Assembly: GCF_040784935.1 (NCBI RefSeq)
Contig: NZ_CP160680.1
Span: 4,124,501 to 4,188,500, forward strand
Direction: 5' to 3'
DNA from: Lewinella sp. LCG006
Lineage (GTDB): Bacteria; Bacteroidota; Bacteroidia; Chitinophagales; Saprospiraceae
Length of the DNA stretch: 64,000 bases
The notes under the pieces were generated by a model. The model saw nothing but the letters and a program-made list of their open reading frames with translations. It did not search any database and had not been told where the DNA came from. A program made the position numbers and the translations under genes. Every line of letters starts with the position of its first letter. The stretch's first letter is position 1. Positions 25,675 to 37,200 of the stretch are shown one piece after another.

Positions 25675-28665
25675 ATGAAGCTTAAAGTCGACAAAGTATC
25701 GCGGTGGATGTTGTTACTGCTAGCAGTTGCATTTTGCAATTTCGCAGTAGCTCAAACCATCACGGGTACAGTTACCGACGCTGAGAGTGGTGAACCATTA
25801 ATTGGTGCCAACATCTTAGTTGTGGGAACAGCTACCGGTACCGTTACAGATTTTGACGGTACTTATTCTCTAAATGTTCCAGCTGATTCCAAGCAGTTAG
25901 AACTTTCTTACACCGGATATGCATCTCAAGTTATTGATATTAATGGCCGTTCGGTTATTGATGTCAAGATGTCTGCCGGAGAACTCTTGGACGAAGTAGT
26001 CGTAATTGGCTACGGTTCTCAGAAAGAGAAAGAAATCACCTCAGCAGTTACATCTGTAGGGGCGGATGAATTTAACCGTGGTCCAATTACTGACCCTGCT
26101 CAACTTTTGCAGGGTAAAGTAGCAGGTCTACAGGTTTACAACCGTGGTGGTAACCCCAACAGCCAGAGTGTTATCCGTTTGCGCGGTATCTCTACCGTAG
26201 GAGCCAACACCGAGCCACTGGTAGTAGTGGATGGTATCATTGGTGCATCATTAGACAATGTTGACCCTAACGATATCGAAAGCATTAGTGTTTTGAAGGA
26301 CGGTTCTGCGTCTGCTATCTACGGTTCTCGTGGTTCTTCTGGGGTAATCCTGGTAACCACTCGTTCTGGTAACAAAAACGCTAGCAAAGTAAACTTCACC
26401 TACAATGGTCAAGCGGGTGCTTCTTCTGCTTTCAATAGTGTTCCAGTAATGGACGCTCAGCAGTTTATTGCTACTGGTGGTACTGACCTTGGTTCTAGCA
26501 CCAACTGGACCGACGAGGTAACGCGTACGGGTATTAGCAATGTACACAGCTTGGCTGCTTCTGGTGGTGCTGGTAATACCAACTACCGTATTTCTGGTAA
26601 CTACCGTAATGTAGATGGTATCCTTAAGAATTCTGGCTTCGAGCAGTTTAACGCTCGTTTGAATTTCTCTACCAAAACCTTGAATGACCGTGTAACGATT
26701 GATTTCAATTCTTCTTACACGGATCGTAGCTCTGATTACGGTTTCAACGAAGCACTTCGTTACGCTGTATTGTACAACCCTACTGCTCCAGTTTTAGGTA
26801 AGGATTCTCCTTTCCCATTTGCTGCTGATCAGTTTGGTGGTTTCTTTGAGACCCTAGGTTTGTTCGACAGTTTCAACCCTGTTTCTATCATTGAGCAAAA
26901 CCGCAACCAGGGTGAGCGTACCGAGTTCACTTACGGTGGTCGTGTAGCTTTGCAAGTGACTGACAACTTTGAGATTGCTGGTCGTATTGCTCAGCAAAAC
27001 AGCACCTTGAAGAACACGGAGTACTACCCAACCACTTCTTTGTTCCGTGGAAATGCAACCAGCCCTCTTCGCAAAGGTCTGGCTAAATTCTATGACGAAA
27101 TCAGAAGCTTCAACCTTTACGAAGGTTACGGTACTTACGTAGATAATTTTGGTAGCACAGATTTCCGCTTCACTGCTGGATATTCTTACCAGGAGAATAA
27201 CTTCAACTCTAACTTCCTGGAACTTGGTGACTTCCCAGACGGTTCACGCGATTTCGCTAATATCGTTGAGGCTTCTCAGGATTTGCAGAATGCTGGTTTC
27301 ATCAACGCTAACAGTGATGCTTCTCCTTCTGAGAAAATCATCGCTTTCTTCGGTAGAGCTAACTTGACCTTTGACAATGCGATTTTCGTAAACGCATCTG
27401 TTCGTCGTGAGGGATCTACCAAGCTTGGTGCAGACAACCGTTGGGGTATTTTCCCTGCTGTTGGTGTAGGTGTTGACTTGAACAACTACTTGGCGTTGAA
27501 CAGAGTAGATCAACTGAAATTGCGTGTAGGATACGGTGTAACCGGATCTCTACCAACCAACAACGGTTTGTCTCAGCCAATTCGCCAGATTGTAAATGGT
27601 GACAATGGTAGTGTTTCAACAGAATTGATTCGTGCCGCCAACCCTGACCTGAAGTGGGAAGAGAAAGCGGAGTTGAACCTTGGTGTGGAATTTACCATGG
27701 GGCGTTTCAATGCTACTGTTGATGTTTACAACCGTGACATTTCTGACTTCATTCTGGAAAGAACAGTTGATGCAGCTGTCTTTGGTGTAGATCGCCGTTT
27801 CGAGAATGCTGGTAAATTGAATACCAAAGGTGCAGAATTGACCTTGGGTTACGATGTTGTGAAGAGCGAAAAAGTAAGCTGGACAACTGGTGTTGTTTTA
27901 AGCACCTACAAGACGACTTTGGAAGAGTACGTAATTCCTGCGGAAACACGTGCTAACCTTGGTGCTCCTGGTCAGAACGGTACCAACCTGATCCTCGTTG
28001 CTGAAGGCCAGGAAATTGGTCAGATTTGGGGTCCTGTTTTCGCTGGTGTAAATGAAAATGGTGCTCCTGACTTCGTTGATGTGAACGGTGACGGCGTACT
28101 AGTGACCAATCAGAATGATGCTTTGAGCCCAGATGCTGACTTTGAAGTATTAGGTAACGGTATCCCTGACCTGGAATTTGGCTGGTCCAACCAAGTAGCT
28201 TTTGGTTCTTGGTCGGTAAATGCTTTCTTCCGTGGAGCCGTTGGTCACAGCCTGGTGAACACTTTCCGTGCTTTCTACGAGCCAGTAATTTCTACGCAGT
28301 CTTCTTACAACTATGTAAATACCGACTTGCGTGTTCCTGGTTTGACTTCTGCACAGTTCAGCTCACTTTATGTTGAGAAAGCTGACTTTATCAAGTTGGA
28401 TAACTTGACCATCACTAAGCGTTTCGACCTTTCTAACAGCAAGTCTATTGATGGTCTGACGCTTTCACTTACAGGTCAAAACCTGTTCATCATTTCTAAC
28501 TATACGGGAACAGATCCTGAACCATCACTGGTGGATTACGGTTCTGCTGATAACGGAGGAGTTGTTGACTTCAACAACCCTGACGTATTGAGCCCTGGTA
28601 TTGATCGCCGTTACAACTATTTCTCGTCTCGGACCTTTACCTTAGGAGTGAATCTTAATTTTTAA
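25675..28665 (+). CDS. SusC/RagA-type TonB-dependent outer membrane transporter
   Basis: 996 residues. Signal peptide (about 1-26, ending AVAQ), carboxypeptidase-D-like regulatory domain at about 29-105 (TGTVTDAESGEPLIGANILV), TonB-box/plug start DEVVVIGYGSQKEKEITSAV, plug with LLQGKVAGLQVYNRGG and IYGSRGSSGVILVTT (the SusC signature), then a 22-strand barrel ending FTLGVNLNF, the aromatic C-terminus needed for assembly. Imports oligomeric nutrients captured by the SusD lipoprotein encoded 21 bp downstream. There is no neighbouring anti-sigma/ECF pair. The substrate cannot be read; the GH97 gene further down suggests alpha-glucosides. Confidence 0.96.
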   Translation: MKLKVDKVSRWMLLLLAVAFCNFAVAQTITGTVTDAESGEPLIGANILVVGTATGTVTDFDGTYSLNVPADSKQLELSYTGYASQVIDINGRSVIDVKMSAGELLDEVVVIGYGSQKEKEITSAVTSVGADEFNRGPITDPAQLLQGKVAGLQVYNRGGNPNSQSVIRLRGISTVGANTEPLVVVDGIIGASLDNVDPNDIESISVLKDGSASAIYGSRGSSGVILVTTRSGNKNASKVNFTYNGQAGASSAFNSVPVMDAQQFIATGGTDLGSSTNWTDEVTRTGISNVHSLAASGGAGNTNYRISGNYRNVDGILKNSGFEQFNARLNFSTKTLNDRVTIDFNSSYTDRSSDYGFNEALRYAVLYNPTAPVLGKDSPFPFAADQFGGFFETLGLFDSFNPVSIIEQNRNQGERTEFTYGGRVALQVTDNFEIAGRIAQQNSTLKNTEYYPTTSLFRGNATSPLRKGLAKFYDEIRSFNLYEGYGTYVDNFGSTDFRFTAGYSYQENNFNSNFLELGDFPDGSRDFANIVEASQDLQNAGFINANSDASPSEKIIAFFGRANLTFDNAIFVNASVRREGSTKLGADNRWGIFPAVGVGVDLNNYLALNRVDQLKLRVGYGVTGSLPTNNGLSQPIRQIVNGDNGSVSTELIRAANPDLKWEEKAELNLGVEFTMGRFNATVDVYNRDISDFILERTVDAAVFGVDRRFENAGKLNTKGAELTLGYDVVKSEKVSWTTGVVLSTYKTTLEEYVIPAETRANLGAPGQNGTNLILVAEGQEIGQIWGPVFAGVNENGAPDFVDVNGDGVLVTNQNDALSPDADFEVLGNGIPDLEFGWSNQVAFGSWSVNAFFRGAVGHSLVNTFRAFYEPVISTQSSYNYVNTDLRVPGLTSAQFSSLYVEKADFIKLDNLTITKRFDLSNSKSIDGLTLSLTGQNLFIISNYTGTDPEPSLVDYGSADNGGVVDFNNPDVLSPGIDRRYNYFSSRTFTLGVNLNF

Positions 28666-28686
28666 AGAAGACAAAAAGTGTTGATT

Positions 28687-30288
28687 ATGAATAACAAATT
28701 TCTTAAATATTTTCTGATCTCCGGGCTTGCCATTTCTATGGTAGCTTGTACTGACTTGGAAGAAGAGTTGGTAGGAGATATTACCGAAGACATTAGTGTC
28801 GATGGTATTGACCTAGGCACTGGTGGTGGTGGTGGCGGTAATCTTACTGCGGTGTATGCCGAGTTGAGAAATGCCGGTACTGCGAACCATGGTGGCTACT
28901 ACTCTGTGCAGGAGCTTCCTACTGACGAAATGGTGATTGCTGCAAAAGGTGGTGACTGGTTTGACGGTGGCATCCTGATTCAGCTGCACCAGCACACCTT
29001 CCAGCCTACGCACGATTTCATTAATGGAACCTGGACACAGACCTACAATGCCATCGGTACTGCTAATGACAGAATAGGTTCTGGTGTATTGACTGCTGAA
29101 GAAACGGCACAAGCGAGAGCCGTACGTGCTTATTTCTACTGGCGTTTACTTGACCTTTACGGTCGGGTGAAGTTGGTTACGGACACCAATCCTGATCCAC
29201 CTCAAGCTACGCGTCAAGAAGTGTTCAACTTTGTAGAAAGTGAGCTGCTTGCAGCACTAGGTATTCCTGCCGTATCGGCTGGCATGGACCTGAGCAACAG
29301 CCCATTGGCTGATGGCGGTTCTGCTTATACGATGAACCGCTACGGTGCTTTGGGTATCTTGGCTAAGCTTTACCTGAATGCAGAGGTATACACTGGAACA
29401 CCTATGTGGGACAAAGCAGAAATTGCTGCTTCTTACGTTATTGACAGTGGTGTTTACCAACTATGTGGCGAAGGTTGTGCCGTGACCAACCTTGGAAAGC
29501 GTAGAGGTGTAGCCAGCGACCCTGATATGTTGGAAGGATACGCAGCGGTGTTTGCTCCTAACAACTCGGGCAACCCTGAGCATATCTTCTCTGTACTTTA
29601 TGATGAAGCTACTGGTGGTGGTATGAACTTCTCACAGATGAACCTGCACTACTCTAGCCAGTTCACCTGGAACTTCAATGAGCAGCCTTGGAATGGTTAC
29701 GCTACCCTGGAAGAGTTCTACAACTCTTACGAAGACGGTGATAAGCGTAAAGCAAACAACTTCATCGTTGGTCCCCAGCTGGATTTTGGTGGTTCTGCAA
29801 TTCTGGATTATGCATCTGATGATGATGACATCCAGTTGAACTACTCGCCTCGTATCAACGAGCTTCAGCCTAACTCACAGCGTGAAGCAGGTGCTCGTCC
29901 TGGTAAGTTTAGCTACAAGCAGTTTGGCCGTTCTGACATGGACAATGACTACCCTATCGTTCGTTTGGGTGACTTGTACCTAGTTCGTGGCGAAGCAAAA
30001 GCTCGTCAGGCAGGTGACTGGACGCAAGCAGAGGCCGATGTAAACGTACTTCGTGCTCGTGCGGGTGTTGCTGCTTATGCTGGCAACTTGACTGGTGACG
30101 AATTCCTTGCGGAGCGTGGCCGGGAAATGTTCCAGGAAGCTTCTCGTCGTACAGACTTGATTCGCTTCGGTAAGTACAACGGTACTTGGTGGGAGAAGCC
30201 AGCTTCTGAGCCTTTCAGAAATGTCTTCCCTATTCCTCAGAACCAGATCAACGCTGGTGTTGGTTTGACGCAAAACCCAGGATACTAA
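28687..30288 (+). CDS. SusD/RagB-type nutrient-binding lipoprotein
   Basis: 533 residues from the ATG at 28687; an in-frame GTG at 28678 is less likely. Lipobox ISMVAC with Cys21. The N-terminal TPR-like helices include ARAVRAYFYWRLLDLYGRV (a SusD landmark). The C-terminal segment DYPIVRLGDLYLVRGEAKARQ...FLAERGREMFQEASRRTDLIRFGKY...PIPQNQI is diagnostic for the family. Sits on the outer face of the outer membrane over the SusC barrel. An intrinsic terminator follows at 30319-30350. Confidence 0.95.
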   Translation: MNNKFLKYFLISGLAISMVACTDLEEELVGDITEDISVDGIDLGTGGGGGGNLTAVYAELRNAGTANHGGYYSVQELPTDEMVIAAKGGDWFDGGILIQLHQHTFQPTHDFINGTWTQTYNAIGTANDRIGSGVLTAEETAQARAVRAYFYWRLLDLYGRVKLVTDTNPDPPQATRQEVFNFVESELLAALGIPAVSAGMDLSNSPLADGGSAYTMNRYGALGILAKLYLNAEVYTGTPMWDKAEIAASYVIDSGVYQLCGEGCAVTNLGKRRGVASDPDMLEGYAAVFAPNNSGNPEHIFSVLYDEATGGGMNFSQMNLHYSSQFTWNFNEQPWNGYATLEEFYNSYEDGDKRKANNFIVGPQLDFGGSAILDYASDDDDIQLNYSPRINELQPNSQREAGARPGKFSYKQFGRSDMDNDYPIVRLGDLYLVRGEAKARQAGDWTQAEADVNVLRARAGVAAYAGNLTGDEFLAERGREMFQEASRRTDLIRFGKYNGTWWEKPASEPFRNVFPIPQNQINAGVGLTQNPGY

Positions 30289-30318
30289 TCATTAGTATTT
30301 TCTGATATAATTTCAAGC

Positions 30319-30356
30319 TCCCGAATCTTCCCTTGTTGGTAGATTCGGGATGCTTG
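30319..30356 (+). terminator. Terminator after susD
   Basis: TCCCGAATCT (30319-30328) pairs perfectly with AGATTCGGGA (30341-30350) around a 12-base loop, followed by TGCTTGTTT. The T-run is weak, so partial read-through into the FG-GAP genes is likely. Confidence 0.65.
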
Positions 30357-30434
30357 TTTAAAGGCTTGTTATGAAAAGTATTGCTTGTTGAAAAAGATCA
30401 AATGAGATTAGAGAATAAATTGAAGCGAAATACT

Positions 30435-33400
30435 ATGAAATGGAATAAGCAACAGTCTTTTTCAAGGATGGCTAGTCTTGGTCTTTTGCTTTTAGGTCTT
30501 TGTAGTTGCACTGATCAGCCAACAACCTTATTCACGGCGATAGACCCTCAACAGTCGGGTGTTCTATTTTCCAACGATCTCAAGTACACCGAAGAGTACA
30601 ATCCTTATACCTACCGCAACTTTTATAATGGGGGAGGGGCTGCTTTGGGCGATATTAACAACGATGGCTTACTAGATATCTATTTTTCTGGTAACCTGGT
30701 ACCCAATAAACTCTACCTTAATAAAGGCAATTTTCAGTTTGAAGACATTACCGAACAGGCGGGTGTCGCCTGTGAAGGCGTCTGGTCTTCGGGGGTTAAC
30801 TTTGTGGACATCAATGGTGATGGTTGGTTGGACCTTTACGTATGCAAGGCTGGAAAGCCAGAAGGTAATAATCGCCATAATGAACTCTTTATCAATCAGG
30901 GCGACCTCACCTTCGTCGAGCAATCAGCAGCCTACGGCTTGGATATTACCGGCCTTTCTATCCAATCTGCTTTTTTCGATTATGATCTCGATGGTGATCT
31001 CGATTGCTATTTGTTGAACAACTCGCTACGGTCGGTAGGAGGGTTTGATATGAAGGTAGGTTTACGCGATGTATTTGACCCTGAAGGCAACAAACTTCTC
31101 GAGAACCAGGATGGTAAATTTGTTGATGTCACCCAAAAAGCAGGCATTTATTCCAGCAGTATTGGCTACGGCTTAGGAATAACCCTGGCGGATTTTAACC
31201 AAGACGGTTGGCCCGACATCTTTCTTTCGAACGACTTTTTTGAAAAAGATTATTTGTACCTCAACAACCAGGATGGAACCTTTAAGGAAAGCGCTGATGC
31301 CAGTTTTACCTCCCTTTCTATGGGCTCCATGGGGGCGGATGCCAGTGACCTGGATAATGACTTACAACCGGAAATTTTTGTCACCGAAATGCTTCCCCGG
31401 TCTGCCGACCGCAAAAAGACCAAAACCACTTACGAAAACTGGGACAAATATCAGCTAGCCGTTGATAAAGGTTATCATCATCAGTTTTCTCGTAATGTAC
31501 TTCATAAAAGCCTGACCAATGGAAAGTTTGTCGAACTGGGCCGCCTGGCTGGTGTAGAAAGCTCTGAGTGGAGCTGGTCGGCCCTTATCCAGGATTTCGA
31601 CAATGATGGCTTGCGGGATATTTTTATCAGCAACGGCATCCGCTCCGATCTTCTCGATAAAGATTACCTTAATTACATGGCCAATGATACGCGCGTCAGG
31701 GCCATGATTGATGAAGACGAAGAAGTGCTGAAAAAGCTCATTGATATCATGCCCTCCGGCGCGGTAAGCAATGCGATTTTTAAGAATAACGGGCAACTTA
31801 ACTTTACTTATAAATCACAGGAATGGGGGCTGGATGCTGCTACCTTTAGCAACGGAAGTGCCTACGGCGATCTGGACAATGATGGCGACCTGGACTTTGT
31901 GGTCAATAATGTGGATCAGCCAGCTTCTATCTATCGGAACAACACAGACCTGTCCACTGCACGTGGCTTATCCGTTCCGCTTCGCTACAAGGGAGGCAAC
32001 CAGGAAGCCATTGGCGCTAAAGTGCTGATCTTTGCGGATACGCTTCGCAGCATGTTCGAATATTATCCAACCAAGGGCTTTCAGAGCTGTTCGGCGGTGC
32101 CGCCATTTTTTGGGCTTGGTAATCGAAAGATGTTGGATAGCCTTATCGTGATTTGGCCGAATGGCGAAACAACGACCCACACCCAGGTGCCTACCGGCCA
32201 GGCCTATCCCCTTAATTACGAGCAAGAAGTACATTCCCCAAAGGGCCTTGTCTTGTCCATTGCTGCTAAGTCATTGCTTAGCCCCGTAGAGCGCCTTTTG
32301 ACTTTTAAGCACGAAGAAATTGACTTGAATTATTTTGATCGTGAAAGAATGCTCCTCTCCATGCCCGGACGACAGGGCCCCGCAATCGCAGTTGCGGATG
32401 TGAATAAAGATGGAAAAAATGATCTCTTCATTGGTGGAGGGAAAAACCAGGAATCAACCCTTTTTCTTTCGCAAGACGAAAATTTTGTCGCACACAACTT
32501 CTTCTCGGCAACCAGCCGCTCGGAAGTGACCGCCGCCGAATTCTTTGATTGTGACCTCGATGGGGACTTGGATCTTTATATCGCCCACGGTGGCAAAGCC
32601 TTCTCTATTTATGCGCCGGAGTTGAACGATGCGCTGTACATCAATGATGGCAAGGGCCATTTTAGCCCTGCTGCTGGAGCCCTCCCGTTTCCTTACCCTA
32701 TTTCTACCGGCGATATCGCAATTGCTGATCTGGACCAGGACGGCCTGCCGGAAATTATCTTAGGGGAAGCCATGAAAACCAATAGCTATGGTCTGCCAGG
32801 TAGCTGCGTCATCTTGAAGAACAAGGGTAACCAACAGTTTTCAGTCTATGAAAATGAACTGGGCAAAGACCTCGGGATGATTACCGCAGTGGAAAGCGCA
32901 GATATTAATGCTGACGGTTGGGCGGATATTATTCTGGCGGGACAATACATGCCCATCACGATTCTCTTTAGTCGGGAAGGACATTTCGACCGTTCGGACC
33001 AAATACAAGTACTTGATAACACGGCAGGCTTGTGGAATTGTATCCAGAAGACCGATCTGGATCAGGATGGAGACCCCGATTTCGTTTTGGGCAATCTGGG
33101 CCAAAACAACTTTTTCAACAAAGGCCTGACGGTATTCATCAACGATTTTGATCAAAACGGAACCAACGAACAGATAACTTGTGAAGCAACGGAAGATGGA
33201 CACTTTCCCATTCACGACATCAATGAACTCTATGCTCAGATGCCGATCCTGAAGAAGAAATACCGCACCTACGCGGAGTTTTCACAAGCTCCACTGGAAG
33301 TACTCGTGCCAGAAGAAAAACTAGCAGGAGCAATAAAGTTGCACCTTACAGAGAATAGAAGCCTCATCCTCTGGAATGACCAAGGGCAGCTTCGCCCAAC

Positions 33401-33704
33401 CGTACTGCCAAGAGAAGCTCAATATTCAACGGTAAACGCTATTCTGGCGGACGATTTTGATGAAGATGGTACCACGGATTTGTTGCTAGGAGGCAATGAT
33501 TACAAATACAAGCCTCAATTTGGCCGTCAGGATGCTACAATGGGTTGGTTGTGTTATGGTGAAAAAAGGGAGGAAGGTGTTACATTTACGGATTGCCGCC
33601 CACTAGGGATTGCAGGGCAAATCCGAGCGATTGAAAAAATTAACCCCAACCAAATCATTGTGGGTGTCAACGATGGAGAAATTAAAGTATATGAAAAGGA
33701 TTGA
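30435..33704 (+). CDS. FG-GAP/VCBS repeat lipoprotein with ASPIC/UnbV domain (CRTAC1-like), copy 1
   Basis: 1089 residues from the ATG at 30435 (other starts at 30402 and a TTG at 30381 are possible); this start puts the leader (ASLGLLLLGLCSC) directly before the lipobox cysteine. The body carries many calcium-binding FG-GAP blades of the DINNDGLLDIYF, DFNQDGWPDIFL and DLDNDGDLDFVV type. An ASPIC/UnbV domain sits near the middle (GFQSCSAVPPFFGLG...DSLIVIWPNGETT), and a second run of blades follows. These are surface lipoproteins of unknown function, often encoded beside SusC/D. The next gene overlaps its 3' end by 14 bp. It shares over its whole length the layout of the two later copies. Confidence 0.88.
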   Translation: MKWNKQQSFSRMASLGLLLLGLCSCTDQPTTLFTAIDPQQSGVLFSNDLKYTEEYNPYTYRNFYNGGGAALGDINNDGLLDIYFSGNLVPNKLYLNKGNFQFEDITEQAGVACEGVWSSGVNFVDINGDGWLDLYVCKAGKPEGNNRHNELFINQGDLTFVEQSAAYGLDITGLSIQSAFFDYDLDGDLDCYLLNNSLRSVGGFDMKVGLRDVFDPEGNKLLENQDGKFVDVTQKAGIYSSSIGYGLGITLADFNQDGWPDIFLSNDFFEKDYLYLNNQDGTFKESADASFTSLSMGSMGADASDLDNDLQPEIFVTEMLPRSADRKKTKTTYENWDKYQLAVDKGYHHQFSRNVLHKSLTNGKFVELGRLAGVESSEWSWSALIQDFDNDGLRDIFISNGIRSDLLDKDYLNYMANDTRVRAMIDEDEEVLKKLIDIMPSGAVSNAIFKNNGQLNFTYKSQEWGLDAATFSNGSAYGDLDNDGDLDFVVNNVDQPASIYRNNTDLSTARGLSVPLRYKGGNQEAIGAKVLIFADTLRSMFEYYPTKGFQSCSAVPPFFGLGNRKMLDSLIVIWPNGETTTHTQVPTGQAYPLNYEQEVHSPKGLVLSIAAKSLLSPVERLLTFKHEEIDLNYFDRERMLLSMPGRQGPAIAVADVNKDGKNDLFIGGGKNQESTLFLSQDENFVAHNFFSATSRSEVTAAEFFDCDLDGDLDLYIAHGGKAFSIYAPELNDALYINDGKGHFSPAAGALPFPYPISTGDIAIADLDQDGLPEIILGEAMKTNSYGLPGSCVILKNKGNQQFSVYENELGKDLGMITAVESADINADGWADIILAGQYMPITILFSREGHFDRSDQIQVLDNTAGLWNCIQKTDLDQDGDPDFVLGNLGQNNFFNKGLTVFINDFDQNGTNEQITCEATEDGHFPIHDINELYAQMPILKKKYRTYAEFSQAPLEVLVPEEKLAGAIKLHLTENRSLILWNDQGQLRPTVLPREAQYSTVNAILADDFDEDGTTDLLLGGNDYKYKPQFGRQDATMGWLCYGEKREEGVTFTDCRPLGIAGQIRAIEKINPNQIIVGVNDGEIKVYEKD

Positions 33705-34287
33705 TCTGATTTTGCCTTTGTTTTTTGTTGTGCTTTGCTTAGCAAGTTGTAAATCAGAATACCAACAATATGTCGATCAGGAAATGGCCAGCGGTATTAA
33801 GCATGATAGCCTGATTTTTGGAATGCGGATGGGGCAGACGAGGAAAGATTTTTTTACCATCTGCTGGGATCTCAATAAACAGAAGATCATTAGTCAGGGG
33901 GCAGGAGCCAATGCTCGCTTCATTACCGATCGTGACTCGATAGGAGCGGAAGCTAATCCGCTCTCCAAGGAGATGTTGTTTTACGGGATCTTCGACGAAA
34001 ACGATGTCATGAGGGGGATGAGAATGACCTACTCTTTTCTGGCCTGGTCTCCCTGGAATGAGGAAATGCAATCGGATCGTCTGCTGGAGGTTTTGCGTAA
34101 AGCATTGCTAACGGATTATCCTGGAAATGATTTTATTGAATTAAAAATCAAGGAATCCGAATATCCGGCACTGGTAAAAATCGACGGCAACCGCCAGATT
34201 CTGATGTACCCGAAAAACGATAAGGATGTTGTCGTTAAAATTGAAGATTTAGAATACAAGCTGAATAACCAATGGAAAAAAGAATAG
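33691..34287 (+). CDS. Small lipoprotein of unknown function
   Basis: 198 residues from the ATG at 33691, giving a proper lipoprotein leader (MKRIDLILPLFFVVLCLASC, Cys20). The mature part is mixed alpha/beta (FGMRMGQTRKDFFTICWDLNKQ, then MTYSFLAWSPWNEEM); I do not recognise a family. The gene overlaps the FG-GAP genes on both sides (14 bp upstream, 16 bp downstream), so it is surely part of the same translationally coupled operon and may assist the large lipoproteins. Confidence 0.75.
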   Translation: MKRIDLILPLFFVVLCLASCKSEYQQYVDQEMASGIKHDSLIFGMRMGQTRKDFFTICWDLNKQKIISQGAGANARFITDRDSIGAEANPLSKEMLFYGIFDENDVMRGMRMTYSFLAWSPWNEEMQSDRLLEVLRKALLTDYPGNDFIELKIKESEYPALVKIDGNRQILMYPKNDKDVVVKIEDLEYKLNNQWKKE

Positions 34288-37200
34288 TCTTTTTAATCGC
34301 TTTATGTTCCCTGTTTGCTTGCGAGGATACTTCCAATCCATCACCGGAAGCGAAGGGTGACCTTTTTGAATTGATGGATAATCAAGCCATTGGCATCAAC
34401 TTTAGCAATGACCTGACCTATACCAACGATTTCAATGTTTACAAATACCGAAATTTTTACAACGGTGGAGGAGTCGCTATCGGCGATATCAACAATGATG
34501 GGCTGTCTGATATCTTCATGACCTCTAATCAGGGAGACAATCGCCTGTTCCTAAACAAAGGCAACTGGCAGTTTGAGGACATTACCGAAACCGCTGGTGT
34601 AAAAGGTGAACGTGCCTGGTCGACGGGCGTCACCATGGCGGATGTCAATGCGGATGGCCTGCTGGATATCTACGTCTGCAATTCTGGTGATGTCGCAGGA
34701 GACAACAAAGAGAATGAACTCTACATCAACCAGGGAAATTTACGCTTCACCGAGGAAGGGGCTGCCTATGGCCTCAACGACAAAGGCTTTTCTACCCACG
34801 CCAGCTTCTTTGATTACGATAAGGATGGTGACCTTGATGTCTACATTCTCAATAACTCTTTCCAAGCCATTGGTAGTTTCAATCTGCGCAAAAATGAACG
34901 CCCCGTCCGCGATGAACTCGGGGGTGACAAGCTGATGCAAAATCAGGGGGGCAAGTTTGTGGATGTAAGTGAGCAAGCGGGTATCTATGGTAGTGTCATC
35001 GGCTTTGGGCTGGGGGTCACCATCGGTGATGTCAACAACGACAACTGGGAAGACATCTTCGTTTCCAATGATTTCTTTGAACGGGATTATTTGTACCTCA
35101 ACCAGCAGGATGGGACCTTCCGGGAAGATCTGGCCAACGAGATGCTGTCCATCAGCGGAGCATCTATGGGCGCGGATATGGCAGACATCAATAACGATGG
35201 CTACCAGGATATTTTTGTAACGGAAATGCTTCCTTCCGAATACCAACGCCTCAAATCGGTCACCACCTTTGAAGATTGGGATAAATACCAGTATAACGTA
35301 AAAAATGGCTACCATCACCAGTTTACCCGCAATGTCCTGCACCTCAACCGAGGAGACAATGCTTTCAGTGAAGTGTCTCGTTTGGCAGGTATCGAAGCCT
35401 CTGATTGGAGCTGGGGTGCCCTCTTCTTTGATATGGACAATGATGGGTACAAAGACCTCTTTATTGCCAATGGTATTTTCAAGGATCTGACCAATCAGGA
35501 TTACCTGGCCTATGTCGCCAATGAGTCGGTTATTCAGTCAATTGTTTCTGATAAAGGGGTTGATTATAAAGAACTCATCGACATTATCCCTTCCAACAAA
35601 GTAGCCAACCATGCTTACAAAAACAATGGGGATTTGCAGTTTTCCGTTTACACCAATAGTGGTTTGTTGAGCCCTAGTTTTTCCAATGGCTCTGCTTATG
35701 GTGATTTGGACAATGATGGCGACTTGGACTTGGTGGTCAATAATGTAAATATGCCCTGTTTTGTGTACGAAAACCGGCAAACGCAGGGGAATTACATTAA
35801 GCTGAAGCTAAAAGGAAAAGGCGAGAATACTTACGCTATTGGTAGTAAAGTCAAAGTCAGTGCGGGCGACCAGCACTGGGTTACTGAAAACCAACCAACG
35901 CGCGGATTCCAGTCCAGCATGGACCCTAATATCATTGTTGGGGTAGGAGCTGCCAAGCAGGTAGCTATTGAGATCATCTGGCCGGATGGCCTGGTGACGA
36001 AACAGGAGAAAGTACCCGTCAATCAGACCCTTACTTTTGATGCTTCTACTGGCCAAGCGGCCAACAGCATCGCTGCACTAGCTGGCAAGTCTCCTTTACA
36101 GGAAGTCCCTTCTGTACTCAAATACCGTCATCAGGAGAATAATTACATTGATTTCAACCGGGAACGACTCGTTTACCACGCTCACAGTACCGAAGGTCCG
36201 CGTGTAGCACAGGGCGATGTCAATGGTGACGGACTCATCGATTTTGTCATTCCTGGCCCCAAGGATATGAAATGTATGTTGTACCTGGGGGCAAAAGACG
36301 GCACTTTCATCGAAAAGGATATCACGGCTGTTTCAGCGGAAGCAGAGTACGTGGCTGCCCATTTATTTGATGCCGATCAGGATGGTGATTTAGATGTTTA
36401 CCTGGCGAGTGGCGGTGTTGAAATCACGGAGTTTTCAGCTCTTCTGCAAGATCAACTGCTCTTCAATGATGGGAAGGGCAACTTTGGGCAAGCCAAACAG
36501 CTGTTTCCCGATGATCAGAAACTGAGCACCCTGGCGGTGAACACGGGCGATATGGACGGCGACGGCGACCTGGACCTCTTCGTAGGTGAGCGGATAAAAA
36601 TTGGTAAGTACGGAGCGAAATGTTCTGGCTATATTTTTGAGAATGACGGCGCAGGAAACTTCAAAGATGTTACGGCTAGCCGCTATCCGGGCTTGCAAGA
36701 AATCGGGATGATTACCGATGCTGCCTGGGGAGATATCAACGGTGATGATCGCCTTGATCTCATCGTTGTAGGAGAGTTTATGGAGGTGCAAATGCTGATC
36801 AATGAGGGCTCGAAATTTTCGAAACTAGCTTTGCCCTTCCCTAATGATGGCTGGTGGAATGTCTTGCACCTTAGTGATTTAGATGGTGATCAGGACCTGG
36901 ATTTGGTCCTAGGAAACCTGGGCAATAACAGCCGCTTCGATGCTTCGCCAACACACCCTCTCAAACTGTTTTACAATGATTATGACCAGAATGGGTTCCC
37001 AGAGTGCATCATGACTTTTAGTGCCGAAAACGGCAAGGATTACCCTTACGCATTACGCCACAACCTGACCCTTCAACTTCGTTATCTGAAAAAGAAATTC
37101 CCGGATTTTGAATCTTTTAAAGATGCGGATATGACCCAGATTTTCGATGAGAATCAACTGAGTACATCTTCCGTTCAGCAAGTCAACGAATTGAACTCCA

